Source: Pontederia crassipes
Lineage: Eukaryota > Streptophyta > Magnoliopsida > Commelinales > Pontederiaceae
Length of the DNA stretch: 64,000 nt
Assembly (NCBI GenBank): GCA_030549335.1
Contig: CM060195.1
Location: forward strand, 16,671,501-16,735,500
Direction: 5' to 3'
Shown: positions 48,957-59,687 of the stretch, piece after piece
Layout of the letters: the number at the start of each line of letters is the position of its first letter
How positions within the stretch are numbered: the first letter of the stretch is position 1
The notes under the pieces: generated by a model
The model's database searches: none
Seen by the model: the letters and a program-made list of their open reading frames with translations, nothing else
Told to the model about the DNA's origin: nothing
Position numbers and translations under genes: made by a program

Positions 48957-49369
48957 ACGATGGTTGGCCGATGACCGACGTTACGGAGCTCGGACACTTG
49001 TAAGTTGTAACCGGGGCCAGCGGTTCGTAATGCGCACTTCAACAGCATACAGCGATACTCCATTGGTTTTGTTTTCAACGATGGAGCCCACATTTTTTAC
49101 TTTTATGGGTCCCAGTCTAGTTATCGATCGAAAATCCAGCCTTATGGTATTATTTTGCAACGGGTACCCTATCGTAGTAAGTGTCGCCCTAATATTACAT
49201 TAGTGCCCTCAGACGATAAGGTACTATTTCTTAAGTTATAGTTTCTTGTTTGTCTTCTTGCAAGAAATTAAAAAAAAAGTGATTTGAAGTTGGACGCAAA
49301 TCAGAACGAAAAAAATTAAATAGAAATAAATTGAAAGAAAATCAATAAAAGAAATATAAAATCAATTAA
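48957..49369 (-). promoter_or_regulatory. Upstream region of the hydratase gene
   Basis: This is the only place for its promoter. The first 250 bases are moderately GC-rich, and A/T-rich sequence follows. No box can be assigned with confidence. Confidence 0.4.
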
Positions 49370-51339
49370 GGGGTAACTATGAAACCACTAATCTAACACG
49401 TCTCAAAATTTAGACTATAAATATCCGCACCTTAAATTTCATGACCACCTTCCCTCAATCCCTCTCTTCGTCTCTCCCATCGACAGGTCAACCCTCTCCC
49501 TATACCCCCAAGTGGCAGCACAGTAACCTACTCCCTTTTTCCCAGTCACCCTCTCTTTCCATCAAGTCTCGACTGCAATAATAGAGCTTTCCCAATTCAG
49601 CAAGTAACACCCCACTCCATCTCACTCACTTGTCATCTCACCCCACCATCCGTGCAGCAGGCCAAGAAGCGAAAATAGAGACACCACATTCCAATGAAGG
49701 AAGAAAAAAGAAGCAAGAAAAAGAGAGTAAAAAAAAATTAGGGTTAATATAATTTTAACTTAAATTCTGAAGATAGATATCTTATCTGGATTAGGACATA
49801 AAATAATAAAAAATTTATTCTTGGAATGTGCATGAGAATACATTTTTCATTACGACTACTACTATTGCATTAATAAGCATGTTTAAAATGATAATGTTTC
49901 ATGCCAGATGCTTAGCTCATGATAAAATAATGATTATGAAATAAGAATGTGATTAGTAGATTTAATAGTTCTCTCTCATCTCTATTGATTTTCATGGTTC
50001 ATCATAACATGAACCTTATAATGACTTGTATAAAATATATCCTTCATGTGTTGGATGAATGCATGTAGTAGAGTTACTTGTGTGTGGATGGAAATGAAGA
50101 GAAATGGGATAAAAATAGGAGAAAACTCGATTGTTTTCCTTGGGCACGACCGTGACAATGGCCTCGTGGCAGAGGTACAATCGTAACACCCCACGACATG
50201 ACCGTGACTCTTAGTGAAGCCACACCGAGCACATGCTCATTGCACTGGGCGTGACACAGCCCAAGGTTTGGGCACGACCGTGATGTTACCTAGCACGCCC
50301 TCGGTGAGGCCATATGACCACTATTTAATTCAGTCGGATGGACTAGGGGTTCGACCGGACCATAGTTAAAAAGTTACTATTCAAATTGACCGATGACCGA
50401 ACATGTAGCCGGCTAAGAGAACGGCCATGACCATCACTGAGGACACCCGTGATCTTGTGCACGACCATCTCAATCGTGCCATGGCCTGAAGGTTCAGCAT
50501 GGTTGTGACCCAACACGGCACGACCGTTCCACAACATGGGATGATCATTCCATCGAATGGCACGACCACGACCAACAAGAAAAACACGTCCATGATGTTC
50601 TGTCTAAATCGAACGATCGGTCGACGGAGGGTTCAACCGCTCCGAAGGCAAAATGCCACTGCCTAAGTCGGTCATCGAGTCGGTCGACCGGACTAAGGGT
50701 CCATGTTCTCCTTTGGTCAGCGCAGCCGTGATATATTCTGGCATGACCGTGACTAGTGCCTAGAGCCATTTTATGTTGATTGTTTCACACTTAGAAAATT
50801 TTAACGCCTGAATGACCTTCAATAGGATTAAAATATGCAACATGTATTGAATTAATGTATGTATTGATGAATGTAACTAAAACATAGATTGACAAAAGTA
50901 TCTTATTGTTGTCGTCATATGACGAGGAACAAAAGAGGCACTAGCTAAGCCTTATTCCCATTGAGACAAGACCTCACCTAAGGGTGAGGGTAGGGTCTCA
51001 TATGAGACAAAAAGCCCCCGGCCTTGTTAGCTAATATCGATAAGTCAATATGGACTTCTCAATCATCAAGATAAGAAGTTATCTAATTAAAGATGAAAAA
51101 CGAAAAGATGACATGGTCATATGACATGACTATGCTTGTACTTGGAACATAAAGATGAAGATGATGATGATGTATGCACCTAAAATGATGCAAATGAAGG
51201 TTCCATTATCATATGATGTTATGAATGAAGATGATAAATACTAAGCAAGATAAATGAACAATATGACTTAGCATATTATTTGATGATGAAAATGCAAGCA
51301 CCTAAAGGAATTTGGTTATTTACGATGTACGATGATCCC

Positions 51340-51523
51340 TGTTAAGCATCCATGGCTGAATGGTTAAAGCGCCCAACTCATAATTGGCAAATTCGTAGGT
51401 TCAATTCCTACTGGATGCATGCCAATGGGAACGTTTAATAAGTCTATTGGAATTGACTCTGTATCAATGGAATGTCATCATCCATACATAACGAATTGGT
51501 ATGGTACATTCATACCATAACAT
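51340..51523 (+). other. Nuclear plastid DNA insertion (trnI-CAU region)
   Basis: The tRNA at 51346-51419 and the following sequence (ccaatgggaacg ... ccatacataacgaattggta) match, from memory, the plastid inverted repeat around trnI-CAU. Some drift is visible. Flanking nuclear LTR sequence (ttatgaatgaagat...) occurs on both sides, at about 51217 and 51563. Confidence 0.75.
51346..51419 (+). tRNA. trnI-CAU: Plastid-type tRNA-Ile(CAU), nuclear copy
   Basis: The 74 bases fold as a full cloverleaf: acceptor GCATCCA/TGGATGC, anticodon CAT in loop ctcataa, T arm GTAGG-TTCAATT-CCTAC. In plastids this anticodon is modified to read AUA. The variable region reads ggcaaattc; I recall ggcgaattc in plastids. 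As a nuclear copy it is probably not functional, since plastid-type modification is lacking. Confidence 0.85.
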
Positions 51524-52400
51524 ATTGCTAAAGTATGACCTCGTGTTTTGTCATGTTATGAATGAAGATATTATAAGCAAGGTAAGTTCATGATATGCTT
51601 TAGCATAATATTTATGGTGTTATATGATTATCATATATTGTCATGATGATTGCTCACATGCCATGTAGAGTGCTATCTAACTCATAGCATGCATATGTTC
51701 TTTGTTTCTATTATGATACAATGTATATATCATGACATGTAGAAAGATCATAGCATGCATGAGCCTCAACATACTCTAATGTGATAGGCTCAGTGATAAA
51801 GGCCTCATGACGACAAAATTGCACTCTAGTTGGTCGGGCTACGACCCCAGTTATGAGTATATTTTATTATGATGATGAACATTTAGATGAGTCTAGTATG
51901 TATGTCTTATGGGCCTTGAGTCATGCATTTTTATGTGAAATCATTTTATGTATTATGAACCATATGTTGGGTCGTTATGTTAAATCCTACATGGCCCATG
52001 CACTAGTTATGTATCTTGGGATTCAAATTGCATATGAACTCTTCCGCTATTTTATTATATTAATTGGGCTTATTGTATTAATTTTCCACTGCGACATTTT
52101 ATGTAATTAGGTTATGAATAATTATGCAAACGTAATGCCACCTAGAGTTTGGTCTCTAAATTGGGGCAAAATTTTGGAGGCGTTACAACACATGTTAGAG
52201 TAATCATCATCCTTTCTTGATTTTGGAGCATGGTGGATGATTGGTTATGTTACAAACGGTGATGTCGCTCCGACCAAGAATGATCAGCATGCGAGGATGG
52301 AGCAATCGTTTTGCTGTTGGCATACCCAACGAAGGAGATCAACCGAGTTGAGAGAGCCTTCAAAAACTCCATCTGCCGGAGTCCCCTATACTGTCATGGC

Positions 52401-52601
52401 CAGGGGCAGCCCCACGTTGTGGCTGGGGGCCCCCCTTAATAATGTTTAGTGTCACATGGAGACATATCTCTAGCATTGGTCTAGTGGGAAGAAGTTAATT
52501 AAGTAAATGTTGAAGAGGTCAAGAGTTCAATTTCTATTTATTATTTTTTTTACTCTTTATTTTTTCCCCACCCCTCACTTTTCACTCTCGGTTTGCCCCT
52601 A
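52401..52601. mobile_element. Small hAT MITE, 201 bp
   Basis: The ends are CAGGGGCAGCCCC and, inverted, TAGGGGCAAACCG. The 8-bp duplication is gtcatggc (52393-52400) and gtcacggc (52602-52609), one mismatch. The body includes gaggtcaagagttcaattt and a T-rich run, and there is no ORF. Confidence 0.75.
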
Positions 52602-55600
52602 GTCACGGCCTACAATGCTCTCTCATCATTGTCATTGTTAACGTTTCAGGGGATGTTCGAGTTCTAATAGTGATATTGGGGAGTGTAGTGATAACTTGCT
52701 GATTTTTGGATCAAAAGTGAGATTTTTCAATTTTTGATTTAACTCCCTAATTCACTCTCTACTGCAAGTATACAGGTCAATTGTAATATACCCAAATGTC
52801 ATATCCACAGTGATTTGAAGCCAAAGACTCCCTAAAACAATCTAGACTAGCCCTAACTAAAGTTACAAATTCAAGAAGTTGAAGGAAAATGAAAATAGAT
52901 TTTTGACTATGGCAAAATGATAACTGATTTTGGACTTTTAGAAATTTATCTAAACTGAATTATAAATGTTAAATTAAGGGCTAAAAGGGTTTATCTATCA
53001 ATGAGGAAGGTTCTCCTATGAGTTGGGGTTCATCTAACTTAATTATGGATGGAATGGAACAAGTTATCAATATTTGTCAATTTTAACTCAACTTGAAATG
53101 GCCTATTATCACAGCATAATTAAACTTGGACTAATTATCATATTTTCATATGATTGATTAGCCAAGTTGAATTAGAAGAGGTCCTTACTGAAATCAAGTT
53201 AACATTAAGCTCAAATTCAAGTTCCTTGCTGATTTTTGGCAATTTAGTGAAATCTGAAATAATAACAATCAATTGCACTTTGAAATTAATCCAATATTAG
53301 TGTTAATACTTCTTGGTTTATCTCTAAACTACAAGAGGATTTTAAATCAGCCCCTCAGCTGCAAATGAAAATGAAATCCACATTATCACTAATGAATTGG
53401 ATAAAATCAGCACACATTTCACATTGGAGTTCAGCACATGCCGTTGCTTCTTTGTCCATCTCTTAATCATTTCTGAATAAGAATAGATCAAAAGACAACC
53501 TCTCAGTTGTAATTACAAATAGGATCTCACAATGTCAAGATTAGAATCCAAGGAATTCAGAATTGTAAAAACAGAAATCAGGAATGCAAACCAGAAATAA
53601 GATTTCAGTGCAGGAATTCAGATTTGTCCATATCCCATCCATAACTAATTAGACTACTACCCTATCATAGGAGAAATGAGATTTAGCTCCTCATAATTAC
53701 AAAGTTTGATACAAAATAGAAGGGAAAACATATACAAAACATCCTGAACTAAGAGTTGTCGACAGGAATCAAATATTGCAGCACTTCAGCTCCTGGTTGC
53801 TTCCTTCCTCCAGAAACCCTGCAATGGCCAGCCTCCCTTTTTCCTCCTGGTTTCTCAGCTTATATATGTCCTCTAATCACCCTTGGATGCAAATGACATC
53901 ACTCCCTGATTGTGCCATGTGTCCTATCTAGAAAAATATTTGCAGTGCTTGCTTTTTGGACAAACAAAAAAGCAAGTGGTCCCCCCTCCTTTTTCCTCTT
54001 TGTGCAGCCCTTTTTTTCCTGCTAGAAAGGCCAAAACAACAAGCATCAAAGTCCTTGAATGAGATTTTAACAAATAAGGATGAGGACAATGATAATTATT
54101 AGCTCAAATATCAAATGGGGTTTGGTGTTGTGCAGGAATGAAAACCATAATAAAAATTGATAACTTTGAGGGCCCGAACTAATAACTTTGCATATATCAT
54201 GGAAAATATCCAAATATGAGTGGTTCAGAGCATTGAAGACATCAAAGGGATTAGGATGGCAAGTGAATGAGTTCAGAAATCAAATGTGGATAATATTTCA
54301 TAGGAATGATAACTTTGGTGCAAAAAATGATAACTTGATGCCATAAAAATGATAACTTGTTATAAGTTTTGTTGTGGTTATCCAAATGTGAACAAAACAG
54401 AGTATCAAGGAGTTAGGACAATAATATGATGATTGCCTAATGCTTTTATACAGAATTGATAGCCTTGCACATCGAAATGATAGTTTTGCTCTAAAACGAT
54501 AACTTGACACTAAAAAATGATAACTTGTGAAATGGAATGATAACTTTGTACAAGTTGAAATATGATCATCCAAATATGATTAATTCATGATGTCATGGTA
54601 TTCAGGCGGCTTCTGGCAAGAGATGGACATCCACCGATGTCCCATCTGGCGAAATGATGACCTCCGCCAACTAGCCCTTCGTTAATGGACAGATCATGGC
54701 GCTGCAGCTTTCCTCAGTCCTCCCATCACCAATGCAGCGCAGCGTGGTTGTAAAGAAAACCTTAAGTTCACTCTTCAGTGATTAATGGATTCAGGGGTTT
54801 AACAATAACAAGGCAAAACTCTACAGATTTCAAGAAAACCAGAATTCAGAATTCAGAAATCAGTAATAAGAGTTGCAACAATTTAGGGAATTAAACCTTG
54901 GAAATACCATTGTCCCTTGATTCATTTATGAACAAGGATGAAATCATAAGCAACCTCTCAGTTATAATTTCAATTAGGGCTCCACAATAGTAGAAACAGA
55001 TTCAACTTAATTCAGAAATCAGAAATGGGGAAAACAGATTTCAGAAATCAGAAAATCAGATTCTTAATTGGAGATTAGATTTAAAACTTTTCACTGGTTC
55101 TTAATTCATTTCTAAACAAGAATAGATCAAAAGACAACCTCTAAGTTGTAATTACAAATAGGATATCACAATGTCAAGATTAGAATCCAAGGAATTAAGA
55201 ATTGTAAAAATAGAAATCAGGAATACAAACCAGAAATCAGATTTTAGTGCAGGAATTCAGATTTGTCCATATCCCATCTATAACTAATTAGACTACTACC
55301 CTATCCTAAGAGAAATGAGATTTAGCTCCTCATAATTACAAAGTTTGATACAAAATATAAGGGGAAGCAGATACAAAACATCCTGAACTAAGAGCTGTCG
55401 ATAGGAATCAAATGTTGCAGCACTTCAGCTCCTGGTTGCTTCCTTCCTCCAGAAACCCTGCAATGGCCAGCCCACCTTTTTCCTCCTAGTTTCTCAGCTT
55501 ATATATGTCCTCTGATCACTCTTGGATGCAAATGAAAGGTTCCATCACTCCCTGATTATGCCATGTGTCCTGTCCAGAAAAATATCTATTGTGCCAGCTT

Positions 55601-55824
55601 TTTTGACAGCCAAAAAGCAAATGGTCCCCCCTCCTTTTTCCTCTTTGTTCAGCCCTTTTTTTCCTGCTAGAAAGGCCAAAACATCACGCATCAAAGTCTT
55701 TGAATGGGATTTTAACAAATAAGGATTATGACAATGATAATTATTAGCTCAAATATTAAATGGGTTTTGGTGTTGTACAGGAATGAAAACCATAATAAAA
55801 ATTGATAACTTTGAGGGCCCCGAC

Positions 55825-57188
55825 TGATGCGAATTTAGAAACACTAGCAAGCACACTAATCGTTCAAGTAATAAAGTGATGAGTATAAAGTATCGTTCCC
55901 ACGAGGACAAGAAATAATTAATAACTTATCTTACTTATAAATTGAGAAAAGATAATAACTTTGTGTTTTGTAAAAATAAGAAGAGTAAATAATATAAATA
56001 TAAAGTTATGATCAATGGGGTTTAAAAGTATATAATTGATGAATATGATTTATCTTGATCAATACCACTACTCATGTACGAATTCTAGACAAAAGATGAT
56101 GAATTAATAAAGTAAAATTTCCAAATTGATTTAACCAATATTTCAGGCTTTAAATCCTATTTTGAAATCAACAAAAGAGATTAACCCTCTTGGTTTTTAA
56201 TCTAATTTATTAGATTTCAAAATGCACTCAATTGGAATATAAAGTTAAAGGCTTTCTCAAGTCACCTTAACAACAACACAATTGGGTCTCTTGCGATTTC
56301 CCCAAAAGTGGCATGTAAGAGGAAAAATCAGAGAAAAACTCTAGAGAATCTAAGAACTTCTTTTCAGATAATAATAAGATTCAAAGGAATAAATCTCAGG
56401 CAATAATTAAATCATCAAACATACCATTGATCCATCAACTAATCGTACGAAGAATTCATAAAGAATAGAGTTCAATCAAGAAAATCCTAAACAACTACTC
56501 CATAAACATAGAGTACATCAATCTAAATAATATTTCAGGAAAAGTATAGAGAACAAGAAGAACTACTCCTAATTCTACCGTCCTCTCTCGAGTTTTCGGC
56601 AGAATTTCGTTGTAGCCTTTGGATCTCCTTCACCAAGCCTTCAACCTCTGAATTATGCCCTCCAAAGATGCTTTTCCAGGCCCTCTTCTGCCTCCTTTTA
56701 TAGGTTTTCTCGTATCCCAAGGAAAAAAACCGAAAATATATCCAAAAAGTGGATAAAAATCGCTTGAAAATGGCCTAACAGACCGTTGTCACGACCGTGA
56801 AAGGTGCTGGCATGGCCGTGACAGAAGGCTGAAAAGATTGAAAAATACTTAGCCAATTTTTCAGCTGAAAATTGTCTGTCACTGCCATGACAGAAGCTAT
56901 CACGGCCGTGACAGTGCCTTAGTCAAATTTTTGCCTGCAGAATCTTCTGTCACGGCCATGACAATAATTGTCATAGCCGTGACGGTCTTTTGAGCTGCTT
57001 TAGGCCTTTTCTTACCTTCATTTCGACGTTTTCTCGTATCTTGCCATGAATAATTTCCATATTTAGGTAGAAATCAAATCTAAAGAAAATTATATGAAAA
57101 CAAATCAAAACTCCTCCTTTCTGAACATAAAAACATTCTAAAATATTAATTAAATGACCCAAACTAATGCATGATTTTTCATGCATCA
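55825..57188 (-). repeat. 3' LTR of the 5.5-kb element
   Basis: The minus-strand TATA box CCTATAAAAGG lies at 56694-56704. Palindromes of the type gtcacggccgtgaca cluster at 56779-56987. This LTR appears to keep the original structure. Confidence 0.88.
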
Positions 57189-58917
57189 AATACCTCCAAG
57201 CTTAATATTTTGCTTGTCCTCAAGCAAATTTTAGATAAGGCACAGGGCTCCATCACAAAACCAATACTTTTCTCCCACTGTTTTTTTACACGACCATCAC
57301 TAGAGTATCTATTCTCAACCAATACCTAGCCTTGCAGAATTCTTAGCATTCAAAAATGTCTTTCTTGCATATCTACAAATAATATTAGTCAATCTCATAA
57401 GAGTATCAAAATTGAACCACAAGTCTTTAAGGAGCTTATTTTCATACTATTATCATTTCATAATTCAGCATTAAGATTTTTTTTTCACTTTAATAATTTA
57501 GTAATCCTCCATATTGCACAAAGTGGTCCATGTAACGGGCTTTCAACCGACGGATCCCAGAGCATATGCCCTTAGGTCGCCAGGCAAGAATCCCCTACGT
57601 ATCTAATTACTCGGACACACCAAGGTTCCAGAGGGTACTTTATACTTTTCACTTAACTGCTGGAGCTAAATTGCCCTCTTTTTTTTCACTTTAACATTAA
57701 ACTTATATAGCATAATTATAAGCTCCAAAAAGACAATGCTTTCAATAGAGATGCAATTATAATCAAGACTAACATCATAGTAAATAATAGAGAAATTCAT
57801 CATTTAAAATCTAGTCCTTCTACTTAGCAACAAACTCAATCCAAATCCAAATACTCTGGTGATACCTGATAAAAAGAAACAGTGATTGAATTTCATAGAT
57901 TAAGTGATGTTCTGAAAGTAAGCTTAAAAACAATAAAATAATAAACAAGGAAAAATGAGATGGCACAAAATTTTTAAAATTTTCATAATTAGATGCATGC
58001 CAAACAAAATAAGATGATAGACTCAAAATTTTCAAAATAGACATGCCATGCAAATGAAACAAGACTAAGTCCCTCCCCCAAGCTTGAACCTAACATTGCG
58101 CAGTGTTAGGCACGTGCACATGAAAACTACGAACTAATAATGATAAAATGTAAAAGGAGTAGAGACAACCTGATGATTTTTAGTCAGTCATGCTGCTTCA
58201 AAAGGCGGCTCAAAGGCTTCTTTCGGCATGGTTCGAACATGATTGCAGTTTCAGAACCATCACGACCATTCCTATGTCTTTCACGACTGTGCTTCAAGGG
58301 CATACGCGATCAATTCGAGAAAGGTCGTGCTAGAATGTGGAACGAGCATGACATCAGCATTGCTTTGCATACCCTGGCACGACTGTGACATGATAGAGGC
58401 ACGGCCGTGACAGTAATCTCCCTGAAAAAATATGCTAACGAAAAGAGTATGAATCTATTACTAATCTAAACTAAAAAAAAGAAAATCCAATTTTAATGCT
58501 AATAACTGAAAACTAAGGGGACAAAGGGTTAGGAGTGTAGTTCTAAGTTTTAGTCGTTAGCTTGACTTTTACCCTTTGGCTACCTCAAGTGTCTGGAAGG
58601 GAATCGAAGTGACCTTTTTCCATCTTACCTCTGATGTAATGCTCAAGGCGTTGTTCCTCCACTTTGAAAGAATTACCTAGATCATCTTGTAGAGCTTGGT
58701 CCTTGGGCTTCTAATGCATCGAATTTTGTGTTGTCTGATGTGATGATGGTGTTTTCCCTTCTATCAAGGAATGATTTGGAGATAATGGTGGGATGGTTGT
58801 TGGACTTTCTGGAGGCTCATTTCTTCTTCTTACTTGTCCATCTTCTATAATATATTCACTTGTCTCCTTGACCCTCCATTGAGTAGTCCATGTCTTCTGA
58901 TAATGGTTCTTTCTCGA
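57189..58917 (-). other. PPT and non-coding 3' part of the 5.5-kb element
   Basis: The PPT region, CTTGGAGGTATT on the minus strand, adjoins the LTR. A block starting gtccatgtaac at 57527-57630 matches the duplicated block of the 10.4-kb element. Bases 58112-58705, with cacgaccgtgac-type motifs, are the source of the segment found in the right LTR. No convincing ORF. Confidence 0.7.
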
Positions 58918-59550
58918 TCATCTTCTTCCTGGATTAAAATATTGCAAGTGACATGGGAATATAATAGGTACAGATTTATCCATAATATTATCCCCCGAGG
59001 CATAAGCAATCTGAGAAGTCAACTCCACCTTCTTCTCCAATGCTTGAAACTTTGTCTGCATCATATCAAACTTAACATTAAAATTTGAGGATTGAGGAGG
59101 AGAAGAAATAATAACCGGTTGTTGATCCTTCAATTGTGTCAACTGTGATTGTAGATTGCTAATGAGTTGATCTTGTAGGATGAATCTTTTCTCTATGACT
59201 CCAATCAATTGGCACAACTTTTCTTCGATGTTGGAATTTGACTCTAAGTATGTGGATGGAGGAGCATCATTTTTCACTTGGATCCTAGCCTCTAATTGCT
59301 CTACTTGTCCCAACAACTTCATAAAGGCTCTTTCTTGAAGTTGAAAATTTTCTTCAGCCATTGTGATGAACTTTAACATCTTGTCTTCAATTGTAGAATT
59401 TTCTTGTACCACAGGAATGAGTGGGATACTGTTATTTGCAATTTGTGAAATTTGTGCTTCATGATCCTCAAGCATCTTTCTTTGTTCTTCCAGATAATAA
59501 TCTCCCATAGTTGTTGGTTTTGTTGTCATTTGTAGATATTTCCTGGTCAC
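58918..59550 (-). CDS. Coiled-coil ORF of the 5.5-kb element
   Basis: This 210-residue frame sits where gag normally starts after the leader. It is rich in Glu, Gln, Lys and Ile. Heptad-like stretches (LEDHEAQISQIANN, KLLGQVEQLEARI, LISNLQSQLTQLKDQ) predict coiled coils. It has no gag core and no zinc knuckle; it may be the remnant of the Gln-rich C-terminal part of gag, or an unrelated substitute. I do not recognise a function. Confidence 0.5.
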   Translation of the reverse strand: MTRKYLQMTTKPTTMGDYYLEEQRKMLEDHEAQISQIANNSIPLIPVVQENSTIEDKMLKFITMAEENFQLQERAFMKLLGQVEQLEARIQVKNDAPPSTYLESNSNIEEKLCQLIGVIEKRFILQDQLISNLQSQLTQLKDQQPVIISSPPQSSNFNVKFDMMQTKFQALEKKVELTSQIAYASGDNIMDKSVPIIFPCHLQYFNPGRR

Positions 59551-59663
59551 ACAAGATAAAGAGATATGAAAGTATGTGAACTAAAAAGAATCTGCGTGAA
59601 ATTTAACAGAAAAATAAAAGCTCTCAAATAACAAGTAAAATAAAATAAAAATTATTAAACACG

Positions 59664-59681
59664 TCCCCGGCAACGGCGCCA
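59664..59681 (-). promoter_or_regulatory. Primer-binding site, tRNA-Asp type
   Basis: It is identical in 18 of 18 bases to the PBS at 29764-29781, and the spacer to the LTR (aaaact) is also the same. It shows that the right LTR is the 5' LTR. Confidence 0.88.
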
Positions 59682-59687
59682 AAAACT

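Larger units (their letters stand above)
49370..52187 (+). mobile_element. LTR-like block with degenerate palindromes
   Basis: It ends ttttggaggcgttaca at 52187, a typical LTR end. A ctataaata box at about 49416 followed by C/T-rich sequence could be its promoter. Between 50140 and 50770 there is a dense cluster of gcacgaccgtgac-type motifs. The start is uncertain, and it is interrupted near 51340 by plastid-derived DNA. Confidence 0.45.

Noticed and set aside
48550-49203. 217-codon plus-strand frame over the hydratase first exon
   Set aside because: It is antisense to a well-supported GC-rich exon and has no recognisable domain.
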